From Bordetella genomosp. 8 (GTDB lineage: Bacteria > Pseudomonadota > Gammaproteobacteria > Burkholderiales > Burkholderiaceae_B), in the NCBI RefSeq assembly GCF_002119685.1, contig NZ_CP021108.1, positions 496,001-560,000 of the forward strand: 64,000 nucleotides of DNA, in the 5' to 3' direction. The notes under the pieces are model-generated. The model made no database searches. It was not told the origin of the DNA and was given only the letters and a program-made list of their open reading frames with translations. The position numbers and the translations under genes are program-made. The first letter of the stretch is position 1; each line of letters starts with the position of its first letter. Below, piece after piece: positions 9,651 to 17,575 of the stretch.

Positions 9651-10538
9651 TCAGGAGGGAATGTCGCCTTCGATGGTGGTGCGGTACAGCTTGCGGCGCA
9701 GGAAGTCCGGCGTGCCCGCGGCCAGGTGCATGACCGAGCGGTTGTCCCAGAACACCATGTCGCCGGGTTGCCAGTAGTGCGTGTACAGATACTCGGGCCG
9801 CACGCTCAGCGCGAACAGCTCGTCGAGCAAGGAGCGGCTCTCGTCCTCGGGCAGGCCGAGGATACGTGTCGTAAAGTGCTCGTTGACGAACAGCGCCTTG
9901 CGGCCCGTCTCCGGATGCGTGCGCACCACCGGATGCACCGCGGGCTTCACTTCCTCGATCTGCTTGGCCGTCAATGGCGGCCGCCACGGGCTGCGAGCGC
10001 GCAGTTCCTCGTACTTGGCCAGGTAGTTGTGCTCCGCGCGCTTGCCGTCCAGCGCGCGCTTCAGCGCCGCTGGCAGGTCTTCGTATGCCGCATGCTGGTT
10101 CGAGAACAGCGTGTCGCCGCCTTGCGGCGGCAGTTCCTGGGCGTGCAGCAGCGACCCCAGGCTGGGTCTGTCCTTGTACGACAGGTCCGAATGCCAGAAC
10201 GCCCCGGCATCGCCGAGTCCGATCGGCTGGCCGTTCTCCTTGATGTTCGACACCACCAGCACTTCCGGATGCCCCGCCAGCTGGAAGTTGCGCAAGACGT
10301 GGATCTGCAACTGTCCGAAGCGCCGGCTGAAGTCGATCTGCTGTTGCGGGGTGATGCGCTGGTCGCGGAACACCAGTACGTGATGATCCAGGTGCGCGCG
10401 ATGTATACGGCGAAAGTCCTCGTCGTTCAAAGGCCGGGACAAATCCAGCCCCAGCACCTCGGCGCCCAAGGGGCCGGACAGGGGGCGGATGTCGATCGAC
10501 TGCGAGGGGTAATCGGTGAGAATCGGATTGGCGCTCAT
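9651..10538 (-). CDS. TauD/TfdA-family alpha-ketoglutarate dioxygenase (locus 1)
   Basis: Fe(II)/2-oxoglutarate-dependent oxygenase that would cleave or hydroxylate the imported compound, in TauD releasing sulfite from taurine. 295 residues. The iron facial triad is in FWHSDLSYKDRP (His about 116, Asp about 118) with the distal His in SVMHLAAG, and the 2-oxoglutarate Arg lies in RRKLYRTTIEGD. First gene of the operon. Diverse TauD homologues take taurine, other sulfonates, sulfate esters or chlorophenoxy acids, so the substrate cannot be assigned. No clear Shine-Dalgarno precedes the ATG. Confidence 0.88.
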   Translation of the reverse strand: MSANPILTDYPSQSIDIRPLSGPLGAEVLGLDLSRPLNDEDFRRIHRAHLDHHVLVFRDQRITPQQQIDFSRRFGQLQIHVLRNFQLAGHPEVLVVSNIKENGQPIGLGDAGAFWHSDLSYKDRPSLGSLLHAQELPPQGGDTLFSNQHAAYEDLPAALKRALDGKRAEHNYLAKYEELRARSPWRPPLTAKQIEEVKPAVHPVVRTHPETGRKALFVNEHFTTRILGLPEDESRSLLDELFALSVRPEYLYTHYWQPGDMVFWDNRSVMHLAAGTPDFLRRKLYRTTIEGDIPS

Positions 10539-10610
10539 GGACGGCGTGGGTGCGTGGGCAACGAACGCACCTTAGCCCTTAGGCATCCAACCCCGAACGA
10601 TTAATTGCTT

Positions 10611-10642
10611 GGAAGTTCGTGGCTTCCGGTGTTAAAGACCGG
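10611..10642 (-). promoter_or_regulatory. Two short dyads upstream of the locus 1 operon
   Basis: GGAAG-N7-CTTCC (10611-10627) is followed at once by CCGGT-N7-ACCGG (10626-10642), about 75-105 bases upstream of the dioxygenase start and next to an AT-rich TTAATTAAT stretch. Both have N7 spacing. This is a plausible activator or operator site for a sulfur- or substrate-responsive regulator, but short dyads arise by chance in GC-rich DNA. Confidence 0.25.
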
Positions 10643-10700
10643 CCGTTATTAATTCATTACCGACGATCATGTGCGAAATGACTGCCTGACGGGACCGCGG

Positions 10701-10734
10701 AAAAAAATCGGCCCCCTGGGGTACAGGGGGCCGA
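10701..10734 (-). terminator. Rho-independent terminator of secreted-protein copy 1
   Basis: An 11-bp stem TCGGCCCCCTG / CAGGGGGCCGA with a 5-base loop, followed on the minus strand by seven T residues. It lies about 143 bases beyond the copy 1 stop codon. Confidence 0.85.
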
Positions 10735-10876
10735 CCTTACTGCGCACCACACCGAGAGGACTGCCACTACAGCATCCCCGCCTCTCGCCGGGGAAACCGT
10801 TCATCCGTGCGGGCATGAACGGCCGGACTTCCTGGCGATCCGACCGGCGTCGGTCGGATCACCGATTGGTCTTGGA
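10735..10876 (-). other. Structured 3' region of copy 1 (candidate 3'UTR RNA element)
   Basis: Between the stop codon and the terminator are three stable hairpins: 10797-10823 (CCGTTCAT/ATGAACGG), 10838-10861 (GATCCGACCG/CGGTCGGATC, GCGT loop) and 10776-10793 (CCCCG/CGGGG). GAGAGG at 10754-10759 could alternatively pair with CCTCTC at 10781-10786. The same element follows copy 3. Stem differences between copies keep pairing only in minus-strand RNA. It could be a 3'UTR-derived sRNA or a protein-binding or stability element. No known RNA family is recognised. Confidence 0.5.
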
Positions 10877-11200
10877 TCAGCCTTCGAAGGGCTGGTTGTC
10901 GATGTCGCCGAAAGCGAGGTCGCCATGCACGCCGCCGCCTTGGGCAACCGCCGGGACCGAAGCCACGTCAGCTTGCGCGGTGAAAGGCGCGTTGTCGCTG
11001 TCGGCATTGGCGGTCAGGCCGGCGGCGCGCGCTTGTTCCAGTTGCGCGACGACCTGGTCGCGGCTGGTGCTGCTGGCTTGCTGGCCGTAGACGCCTTGGA
11101 ACGGCGCGTTGTCCGAATCGCCACGGGGGGTCGCGGCTTGCGCGGCGCCGATGGCGGCGAACGAAAGAACAAAAGCGGAAACGATGGTCTTGGCATTCAT
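10877..11200 (-). CDS. Small secreted protein, DUF4148-like, copy 1
   Basis: 107 residues. Sec signal peptide MNAKTIVSAFVLSFAAIGAAQA (cleavage about residue 22). The mature protein has three D-[S/I]-D-N-x-P-F motifs at about 28-34, 67-73 and 99-105. Between the first two lies SRDQVVAQLEQARAAGL, resembling the conserved helix of DUF4148 proteins common in Burkholderiales. The start is ATG preceded by AGGAG; an extension 14 codons upstream lacks a ribosome site. It differs from copies 2 and 3 at four positions each (for example Glu106 for Gln). Periplasmic or secreted; function unknown. Confidence 0.8.
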   Translation of the reverse strand: MNAKTIVSAFVLSFAAIGAAQAATPRGDSDNAPFQGVYGQQASSTSRDQVVAQLEQARAAGLTANADSDNAPFTAQADVASVPAVAQGGGVHGDLAFGDIDNQPFEG

Positions 11201-11400
11201 GGCAGTACTCCTAGTCCTGGTTAAGTGATCCGGGCCGTCCATCGCGATCTGCTGTGAGAACTTCGCGATGTCCGTTGCTGTTCCCGATGAAACGTATTCT
11301 GTGCTTCCAAGGCCTAGGGATAAACCCTCGTTCGCGCAAATTACTTTTCCATGCAGCAGGCCAATCTCTTGCGATTGCCGCGTGGTTCAAGCCCGTGGGA

Positions 11401-11530
11401 TCAACGGATATCGGTTTCGGGAATGACGAGCGTCGGCACGGTAATCGTCGCCAGACTCGCGCGCCGGTCTCCCGGTTCGACGCCGTTGACCTTTGCGATA
11501 TTCGCGGCTGTCATGCCCGGGCGGCCGTAG
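11401..11530 (-). pseudogene. Possible remnant of an alpha/beta-hydrolase C-terminal part
   Basis: Downstream of the DUF1330-like gene a short frame reads GDRRASLATITVPTLVI and then stops. The GDR...L..I.VPTLVI pattern is the strand before the catalytic Asp of alpha/beta-hydrolases, but the expected HGxxDP follow-up is replaced by PETDIR and a stop, and no nucleophile region precedes it. It may be the tail of a decayed gene. Evidence is a single short motif. Confidence 0.25.
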
Positions 11531-11963
11531 GTAGCAGCCTTTCCGATAGCGGCAAAAGCCGGGAGTCCCGCACCGCCGCCGTACGATGGCCGAGCCCTGC
11601 CAGATAATCCGCGTGGCTGGCGAAGGAGAGGAAGGAGGACACGCTGGCCTGCTGGATCAGCATTGCCAGGTCCCACCGTTCGTCGGTGGGACCGATCAGA
11701 AAGGGGCCGCCTTCTCCAAGAAACAGGACATCGCCTCCGCTTGCTCGCAAAAAGGGCAGCGTATGTTCGATGTACCGATCGAAGGCCTGTGCCCCGCTGA
11801 TCGCTGTGGCAGGCGCCAGTTCGGGGCAGTTCGAATAGTCGGCAACATCCCTGAACCTGAGCAGATTGAGCATGACGATCGCGCCGGCGAAGCCGCGGTG
11901 CATGAACATCTTGCCGGCCTCTTGCGTCGGTTCGAGATAGGGCGGGTAATCGGTTGGGCTCAT
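11511..11963 (-). CDS. DUF1330-like dimeric alpha-beta-barrel protein
   Basis: 150 residues. GFAGAIVMLNLLRFRDVADY, the AFDRYIEHTLPFLRASGGDVLFLGEG segment and a SFLSFASHADYLAGLGHRTAAVRDSRL C-terminus follow the beta-alpha-beta plan of DUF1330/ABM-type barrels, which often act as small monooxygenases or isomerases or have no known activity. ATG 11963 is chosen. A TTG 27 bases upstream (11990) has a better GAGGGA site and cannot be excluded. It is expressed from the strong promoter at 12063-12090 on the same strand, which carries operator-like arms. Confidence 0.65.
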   Translation of the reverse strand: MSPTDYPPYLEPTQEAGKMFMHRGFAGAIVMLNLLRFRDVADYSNCPELAPATAISGAQAFDRYIEHTLPFLRASGGDVLFLGEGGPFLIGPTDERWDLAMLIQQASVSSFLSFASHADYLAGLGHRTAAVRDSRLLPLSERLLPTAARA

Positions 11964-12062
11964 GGTCGTCTCATCGATGGAATGCAGCAATGCCGTCCCT
12001 CGTCCGGTCTGAAGGCGAGATACGGCGCATGAACCGCAAGCGCCCAGGCATCAATGTACAAA

Positions 12063-12103
12063 ATAATACCCGGATAAAAATAATTGTCAATTTTTTCCGG
12101 GTA
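12063..12103 (-). promoter_or_regulatory. Strong sigma-70 promoter bracketed by TACCCGGA/TCCGGGTA operator arms
   Basis: Reading leftward: a perfect -35 TTGACA (12085-12090), a 16-base spacer and -10 TATTAT (12063-12068). An inverted repeat has arms 12067-12074 (TACCCGGA) and 12096-12103 (TCCGGGTA), one overlapping the -10 and the other just upstream of the -35. This is the classic geometry of a TetR- or MarR-type repressor site. The block is strikingly AT-rich for the window. No TetR or MarR gene is present within several kilobases. Confidence 0.75.
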
Positions 12104-12164
12104 AAATTCGTGACTGTGCGCGCGCAGCCCGGGGGCGTCCCACCGGACGCGAAGGTCCCGGCCA

Positions 12165-13325
12165 TTACGCGGATACGGCGTAGCCACGCAGGGTTCGCAG
12201 GCCTAGCAGCAGCGCGAACGCGGCCGCGCTCAAGCCAGCCAATAGCGCGAAGGTCGTTGCCGCGCCGAGGCTCTCCATGGAGGTGGCCAATGCTGGCGGC
12301 GCCAGCGCATTGATCACGTTCATCGGAAGTGCAATGCTCGCCATGGCGGCCGCATAGTCGGCCTTGTCATAGAAAACCAGCGGCATGGTGGCGCGCGCCA
12401 CCGCGAACGCGCCGCTGCCCACACCGAACAGCAGCAGGAAAACGCCGACCGGCCACAGCGCGCCGCCGCCCAGCCACAGCGCGGCCAAGCCAAGCGGCAT
12501 CATCGCGCCGGCCACGACACCGGTGGACAGGCCGTCCCAGCGCGGGCCTCCGGTCAGGTCGAGCATGCGCCCCGCGACCTTGAATATCCCCAGCAGCGAG
12601 GCGACCAGGACCGCCCGGCCGAAGCCCACACCCATGGCCTGCAACAGCGGCACGCATACGGCCTGGATCCCGAAGGTGACGAAGCTATTGAGCGCAATCG
12701 CGCCGACCAACAGCGCGAACACGCGCCGCGGCCGCCGACGGTAGCCCACAGCCGCCGGCTTGGGTGAGCTGACGGTCGATGGAAGGCCGAACCGCAGCAG
12801 AGGGCAGACGAGCAGCATGACCGCCACATAGACCAGGAGCGACGCACGCCAGCCGATCAGGTGTTCGAGCCAAGCCGTGACGGGCAGGAAGATGCTGCCG
12901 GCCAGCCCGGTCACGAGCATCAAGGTGCCGATCTGGCTTCGTGCCCGGTCCGGCGCGTACTCCGCGATGTAGGCGTATGCCGCCGTGGTAAGGAAGGTGG
13001 CGCCCGCCACGCCGATCAGCGCCCAGGCGGCCCAGTAGGCCAGGATGCCAGGCGCCAGGACCAGTGCGCCGAGCCCCGCGCCAATCCCGGCGGCACCCAG
13101 CACCATGGCCGAGCGCGTGCCCAGGTGTCGAAACACACGGATGGCCAGGGGCGTGGCGGCGCCCATTGCCATATACATCACCGAGGTACCCAGGAAGACC
13201 GAGGGCAGCGAAGTCCGCAGGTCCAGCGCGATCGGTCTGGCCAAGACCGGCAGCATGCTCACCACGCCCCAGCCGATGATTTGAGTGAGTGCAATGAGCG
13301 GCAGGGCCAAGGCCTGGCGGGGCAT
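12165..13325 (-). CDS. MFS transporter
   Basis: About 386 residues and about 12 membrane helices. The start is ATG 13325 after GGAAGAA; a longer frame adds 16 unlikely residues. TRSAMVLGAAGIGAGLG after helix 2 occupies the loop position of the MFS A motif, and YIAEYAPDRARSQIGTLMLVTGLAGSIFLP is typical of fungal-monocarboxylate-like or YnfM/CynX-type carriers. Substrate unknown. It is 61 bases upstream of the promoter block for the DUF1330-like gene, so it is probably transcribed separately. Confidence 0.82.
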   Translation of the reverse strand: MPRQALALPLIALTQIIGWGVVSMLPVLARPIALDLRTSLPSVFLGTSVMYMAMGAATPLAIRVFRHLGTRSAMVLGAAGIGAGLGALVLAPGILAYWAAWALIGVAGATFLTTAAYAYIAEYAPDRARSQIGTLMLVTGLAGSIFLPVTAWLEHLIGWRASLLVYVAVMLLVCPLLRFGLPSTVSSPKPAAVGYRRRPRRVFALLVGAIALNSFVTFGIQAVCVPLLQAMGVGFGRAVLVASLLGIFKVAGRMLDLTGGPRWDGLSTGVVAGAMMPLGLAALWLGGGALWPVGVFLLLFGVGSGAFAVARATMPLVFYDKADYAAAMASIALPMNVINALAPPALATSMESLGAATTFALLAGLSAAAFALLLGLRTLRGYAVSA

Positions 13326-13474
13326 ATTGTTCTTCCGTGTGGAAGTGGTTGCGGTCAGGGTACGCCGGGTCACCGCGCTATGAGTGTACGCCTCACCGTC
13401 CGGCGTGTCGGCTGGCGCGCGCCGATGGCGGCAAGGGAAAGATCAAGTACCCTTTAGCCTGACTCCGTGCCGGC

Positions 13475-14548
13475 ATGACAAGTATGCAAGACGATCTTTT
13501 CGGAGACGCGGTGATCCCGCCTCCGGCCGATTCCTCGAACGATGGGGCCTCTCGTACGATTCCGGAAATTTCCGCTCTCCGGGGCATGGCCAAGGTGCTG
13601 CCGGCTCCTGCCGCGCTGGAATGGAGCTCGCTCGCGCGGCAGCTTCCGCCACAACTGCGCTTTGGGGTCTCTACCTGGTCATACCCGGGCTGGGAGGGGC
13701 TGGTCTGGGATGGCGAATACGATTCGAGCACGCTGTCCAAGCATGGCCTTGGCGCCTACCATCAGCATCCTCTTTTGCGCACGGTTTGCGTCGACCGTAC
13801 TTTCTGGCGCCCGTTGACGGCAAGCCAGTATGGCGCTTATGCCGGGCAGGTCGATGACGACTTCCGTTTCGTCGTCAAATGTCCCGCCAGCATTACCGAC
13901 GCCCAGGTGCGTGGCGAAGAGGGCAGGACGCGCGAGGCCAACCCGGTTTTTCTCGATCCGTCGCTGGCCGTCCATGACTTTGTGCGACCGGCCCTTGAAG
14001 GCCTGGGGGCCAAGCTCGGCGTTCTGGTGTTTCAGCTGAGTCCCCTGCCTTTGGGGTGGCTGAGCCGCCGCGCGGCGCTGTTCGAGAAACTGGGCCGCAT
14101 GCTGGCCGCTGTCCAGGAGGCCTTGTCCGCGCATGCCGTCGTGATCGTTGCGGTGGAAGTGCGGGACCCTGAACTGCTGGGCCAGGCGCTGGTCGATACG
14201 CTCAAGGCGCATGGGGCTACTTTCTGCCTGGGCTTGCATGGCAAGATGCCGCCCATCGAAGCGCAACTGCCGATGCTGCGCGCGCTATGGCCGGGTCCGC
14301 TGGTCTGCCGGTGGAATCTGAACCGCATCTTCGGCCCGTATGGTTATGCCGACGCGCAGAAAAAGCACGATCCCTTCAATGCCCTGCCCAGCGAGGATAT
14401 CCCTACGCGCACGGTGCTGGCACGGACGATCCGCGGGATCACAGGCGCGGGCCAGCCGGCCTACGTGACGGTCAGCAACGACGCCGAGGGCTGCTCGCCG
14501 CTGTCCATCCAGAAGCTGGCCCAGGCGATTGCGGCCCCGCCCTGCTAA
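13475..14548 (+). CDS. DUF72 (YecE-like) family protein
   Basis: 357 residues with a TIM-barrel-like DUF72 fold. The family opening is RFGVSTWSYPGWEGLVW at about residue 62. VDRTFWRPLTASQY, DFRFVVKCPASIT and the VAVEVRDPEL strand follow, and the end has YVTVSNDAEGCSPLSIQKLA in place of the usual YVNNHxxGxAP. The N-terminal about 60 residues are poorly conserved. The function of DUF72 is unknown. The 3' end overlaps the convergent peptidase gene by four bases. Confidence 0.85.
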   Translation: MTSMQDDLFGDAVIPPPADSSNDGASRTIPEISALRGMAKVLPAPAALEWSSLARQLPPQLRFGVSTWSYPGWEGLVWDGEYDSSTLSKHGLGAYHQHPLLRTVCVDRTFWRPLTASQYGAYAGQVDDDFRFVVKCPASITDAQVRGEEGRTREANPVFLDPSLAVHDFVRPALEGLGAKLGVLVFQLSPLPLGWLSRRAALFEKLGRMLAAVQEALSAHAVVIVAVEVRDPELLGQALVDTLKAHGATFCLGLHGKMPPIEAQLPMLRALWPGPLVCRWNLNRIFGPYGYADAQKKHDPFNALPSEDIPTRTVLARTIRGITGAGQPAYVTVSNDAEGCSPLSIQKLAQAIAAPPC

Positions 14549-16701
14549 ACCTCGATGTCCGGCCCGGATATCAGATGACGCGCGAAGAATTTCTCCATGG
14601 CTTCGTAGAACTCAAGGCTGTTTTCTTCGTTCCGAAAACCATGTCCTTCGTCGTCTTTCACCATGTAGTCGACTTCGACGCCGCGTTTACGCAGCGCCTG
14701 TACGACCTGGTCGCTTTCCGCCTTGTTCACGCGCGGGTCCTTGGCGCCCTGGGCGATGAACAATGGCGTCTTGATGCGGTCGACATGCAGCGCGGGCGAT
14801 GTCCGGACCAGGCGGTCCTTATCCTTTTCGGGGTGGCCCACCATGTCGTACAGCCTTTCGAGCATGGGCTTCCAATAGGGCGGCGTGCTCGCCATGAACG
14901 TGAACATATTCGATATGCCGACATAGTCGACCGCCGCCGCATACAGGTCGGGAGTGAAGGTGACGCCGGCCAACGTGGCATATCCGCCGTAGCTGGCGCC
15001 ATAGATGCCGATGCGCTTAGGATCCGCGATGCCCTGCGCGATCAGCCAGCGCACGCCATCGGTGATGTCGTCCTGCATGGACAGGCCCCATTGGCCGAAG
15101 CCGGCTTCCCAGAACTTCCGCCCGTATCCGGTCGAGCCTCGGAAATTGACCTGCAGTACGGCAAAGCCCCGGTTGGCCAGGAACTGCACCTGCGAGTCGT
15201 AGCCCCAGCTGTCGCGCGACCACGGGCCGCCGTGTGGGTGGACGATCACCGGCAGGTCCTGCTCCCGCCGTCCCAGGGGCAAGGTCAGGTAACCGTGCAA
15301 CGCCAGGCCATCCCGGCTTTGGAAGCGGATCGGCCGCATGGGGGCCATATCCGATTCGGGCAAGCCGGGCTTGATGTCCGCGAGCTTCCGCAGTTCGTCA
15401 GTCGTGACGTCGTACAGGTAGCGCGTGCCGGGTGTGCGATCGTTGTACGTGCTGACGATGAACTTGGTTTCGTCGCGCGTGTCGCTATGCAGCGCGAGCT
15501 GATAGCCATGCAGGCGGTCAGCCAGCCTTCGGTAGAGGTCTTCCGTCTGTGCATCCAGGAACCTGCGCTGCAGTTTGTCCGTCTCATAGGTCACCGATGT
15601 GAGGACCCGACGAAGACGTGAATAGCCGACGTTCGACACATCCACCTCGTGCGGATTGAACAGTATTTCTTCCGTGTCGGGATTGGCGGGGTCAATACAC
15701 ACCAGCGCCTTGGTGTCGCGGCCGCGATTGCTGATGGCGTAGAGCTGCCTGTTGTCGAAAGTGAACAGCACGGGTTTGATGCTGGTGCGGTAATCGGTGG
15801 CGATGATCGTACGGAAGGGCTGTTCTTCCGCATCGCGATACAGCACGGCACAGTTCAACCCATCGAGCGTGAGGGCCACGCGCAGCTTGCCGGCGTGATC
15901 GGTCTGCCAGCTGATGACATTACCCGGGTTCAGCCCCACCAGATGGGATACGCCGCTATGCGGATTGACGCGGTAGATGTCGAAGATTTTCGGGTCGCGA
16001 TTGTTGTGCGCAAGCAGGATGTGATCAGGGTCATCCGCCAATGGGTCGCTGATGTATGCGCGGCAGTTTTCGTAAGGGGTCAAGTCCACGGTGCTGCCGC
16101 TGCGCATGTCCACGGCCAGGATGTGGAAATTTTCATCGCCGCCGAAATCCTTCGCGTACAGGATGGTGCTTGAGCCCTTCCAGACGTAGCTGCTGATGTC
16201 GCGTGCGGTTTCGCGGGTGATGCTGCGTGCCTCGCCCATCGGTGCGGCCCCTTCCAGTCGCTGTACGAAGATGTTCATGCGCGGCGGCTGGCCGTCCACG
16301 CTGACCGGACGCATGAACGCGAGCCAGCTTCCGTCCTCGGACAGGCTGAAACGCGTCTGGTCGGGATGGCGGAAAAAATCCTTCAAGGGATATTGCGGAG
16401 GAATTGTTGCCGGCGCCGCGAGAGCGGGGCGTCGCGGTGCCGCGAGCGGCGGTGTGTGCGTGATGACGGCGTTTGGCGAAACCCGTTTCCTGTCGGTACG
16501 GACATGGGCGACCAGCGAGAGCGCGCCGTCGGATAACGTCCGCCGCATGTGGTCGGTGTGGACGCGGTGGCCTTGCGCACGGTTCGCTTCATTCGCCTCG
16601 CTCCGGAATGGCAGGCCGCCGCCGAACGCCGGCCCGCATGGCGTCGCCAACGCGGCTGCGATATCCGGAAGGGAGGACGATGAGTAGTTGATGGCCGGCA
16701 T
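14545..16701 (-). CDS. S9 prolyl-oligopeptidase-family serine peptidase
   Basis: 718 residues: a variable N-terminus (about 1-105), a beta-propeller (about 106-445) and an alpha/beta-hydrolase domain. The catalytic Ser is in GIYGASYGGYATLAG (about 567), the Asp in IAQGAKDPRVNKAESDQ (about 654) and the His in VKDDEGHGFRNEENSLEF (about 686). Of acylaminoacyl/dipeptidyl-peptidase type. No signal peptide is predictable. The long basic, Ala/Thr-rich N-terminal extension is unusual. The start has GGAGA upstream. Likely a cytoplasmic oligopeptidase. Confidence 0.88.
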   Translation of the reverse strand: MPAINYSSSSLPDIAAALATPCGPAFGGGLPFRSEANEANRAQGHRVHTDHMRRTLSDGALSLVAHVRTDRKRVSPNAVITHTPPLAAPRRPALAAPATIPPQYPLKDFFRHPDQTRFSLSEDGSWLAFMRPVSVDGQPPRMNIFVQRLEGAAPMGEARSITRETARDISSYVWKGSSTILYAKDFGGDENFHILAVDMRSGSTVDLTPYENCRAYISDPLADDPDHILLAHNNRDPKIFDIYRVNPHSGVSHLVGLNPGNVISWQTDHAGKLRVALTLDGLNCAVLYRDAEEQPFRTIIATDYRTSIKPVLFTFDNRQLYAISNRGRDTKALVCIDPANPDTEEILFNPHEVDVSNVGYSRLRRVLTSVTYETDKLQRRFLDAQTEDLYRRLADRLHGYQLALHSDTRDETKFIVSTYNDRTPGTRYLYDVTTDELRKLADIKPGLPESDMAPMRPIRFQSRDGLALHGYLTLPLGRREQDLPVIVHPHGGPWSRDSWGYDSQVQFLANRGFAVLQVNFRGSTGYGRKFWEAGFGQWGLSMQDDITDGVRWLIAQGIADPKRIGIYGASYGGYATLAGVTFTPDLYAAAVDYVGISNMFTFMASTPPYWKPMLERLYDMVGHPEKDKDRLVRTSPALHVDRIKTPLFIAQGAKDPRVNKAESDQVVQALRKRGVEVDYMVKDDEGHGFRNEENSLEFYEAMEKFFARHLISGPDIEV

Positions 16702-16826
16702 GAGTCGTGTCTCCGATGGAATCCGCCTCCTTCGATTTCAAGCGCCCTGTAAGGGGAGGGCGTGAGGCGAACGCTGTAGTACCTGACCGGGCCGGCCGGT
16801 TCACTCGCGCCTGGGTCACGACGTTC

Positions 16827-16857
16827 AAATGAAACGGCCCCCTGGAAGGGGGCCGTT
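16827..16857 (-). terminator. Rho-independent terminator of secreted-protein copy 2
   Basis: An 11-bp stem AACGGCCCCCT / AGGGGGCCGTT with a three-base loop, followed on the minus strand by TTTCATTTG. It sits only about 40 bases past the copy 2 stop, because the structured 3' element of copies 1 and 3 is absent here. Confidence 0.75.
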
Positions 16858-16869
16858 CGTACTTCTACC

Positions 16870-17347
16870 AGCGGTCTTGGCGATCAGCCGCGGCGATCAG
16901 CCTTGGAAGGGCTGGTTGTCGATGTCGCCGAAGGCGAGGTCGGCATGCACGCCGCCGCCTTGGGCAACCGCCGGGACCGAAGCCACGTCAGCTTGCGCGG
17001 TGAAGGGCGCGTTGTCGCTGTCGGCGTTGGCGGTCAGGCCGGCGGCGCGGGCTTGTTCCAGTTGCGCGACGACCTGGTCGCGGCTCACGCTGCTGGCTTG
17101 TTGGCCGTAAACGCCTTGGAACGGCGTGTTGTCCGAATCGCCACGGGGAGTCGCGGCTTGCGCGGCGCCGATGGCGGCGAACGAAAGAACAAAAGCGGAA
17201 ACGATGGTCTTGGCATTCATGGCAGTACTCCTAGTCCTGGTTAAGTGATCCGGGCCGTGCATCGCGATCTGCTGTGAGAACTTCGCGATGTCCGTTGCTG
17301 TTCCCGATGAAACGTATTCTGTGCTTCCAGGGACTAGGGATAAACCC
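16870..17347 (-). repeat. Duplicated locus, copy 2
   Basis: Gene plus upstream region nearly identical to copies 1 and 3, ending upstream at GGACTAGGGATAAACCC. It shares the CTTGGCGATCAGCCGCGGCG downstream segment with copy 3 but not the long 3' element. Together with copy 3 it forms direct repeats flanking hipBA. Confidence 0.88.
16897..17220 (-). CDS. Small secreted protein, DUF4148-like, copy 2
   Basis: 107 residues with the same signal peptide and three DxDNxPF motifs as copy 1. It differs from copy 1 at four residues (Thr32, Val45, Ala93, Gln106) and from copy 3 at two (Gln41, Ala93). The same AGGAG site precedes the ATG. Exported, function unknown. The retained sequence of all copies argues that they are functional rather than decaying. 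Confidence 0.8.
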   Translation of the reverse strand: MNAKTIVSAFVLSFAAIGAAQAATPRGDSDNTPFQGVYGQQASSVSRDQVVAQLEQARAAGLTANADSDNAPFTAQADVASVPAVAQGGGVHADLAFGDIDNQPFQG

Positions 17348-17471
17348 GTATTTGCGGGAATGATTTTTCCACTGAGACGGTAAATAGTGGATCACTCGGG
17401 TCCGAACGGATCCGGCGACGGCGGAGAAGGCGGTATAAATACTCGAATAAGCTAAAAAAAGCGGCTTTGAA

Positions 17472-17489
17472 GTTCATATATGAGCATAT
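17472..17489 (+). promoter_or_regulatory. hipBA operator-like site 1
   Basis: GTTCATATATGAGCATAT, a near-palindromic copy of the perfect site 49 bases downstream (centre to centre), upstream of the hipB-like gene. Likely bound by the HipB-like antitoxin. Confidence 0.55.
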
Positions 17490-17517
17490 GTACGACTCAA
17501 GTGGATATTGCATTTGA

Positions 17518-17541
17518 TATATGTTCATATATGAACATATA
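17518..17541 (+). promoter_or_regulatory. hipBA operator site 2: perfect 24-bp palindrome
   Basis: A perfect palindrome centred on TTCATA|TATGAA, 8 to 35 bases before the alternative hipB starts. Two such sites before an HTH antitoxin fit the autorepression known for hipBA. Confidence 0.65.
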
Positions 17542-17575
17542 ACCCATTGTGAAAATCATATCTGAGCGCCTAGCT

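Larger units (their letters stand above)
10701..11327 (-). repeat. Duplicated locus, copy 1 (terminator, 3' element, gene, upstream region)
   Basis: The secreted-protein gene, about 125 bases upstream (ending in GGCCTAGGGATAAACCC) and the structured 3' region are repeated with few differences at 19272-19929. Gene plus upstream region are also repeated at 16870-17347. All three lie in the same orientation. The upstream part carries CATCGCG...CGCGATG, retained in copies 1 and 2 and altered in copy 3. Confidence 0.9.

Noticed and set aside
6822..10540. tRNA-Gly as the attachment site of a genomic island
   Set aside because: An accessory region starts right after the tRNA, but no integrase is present and no second copy of the tRNA 3' end was found in the window.
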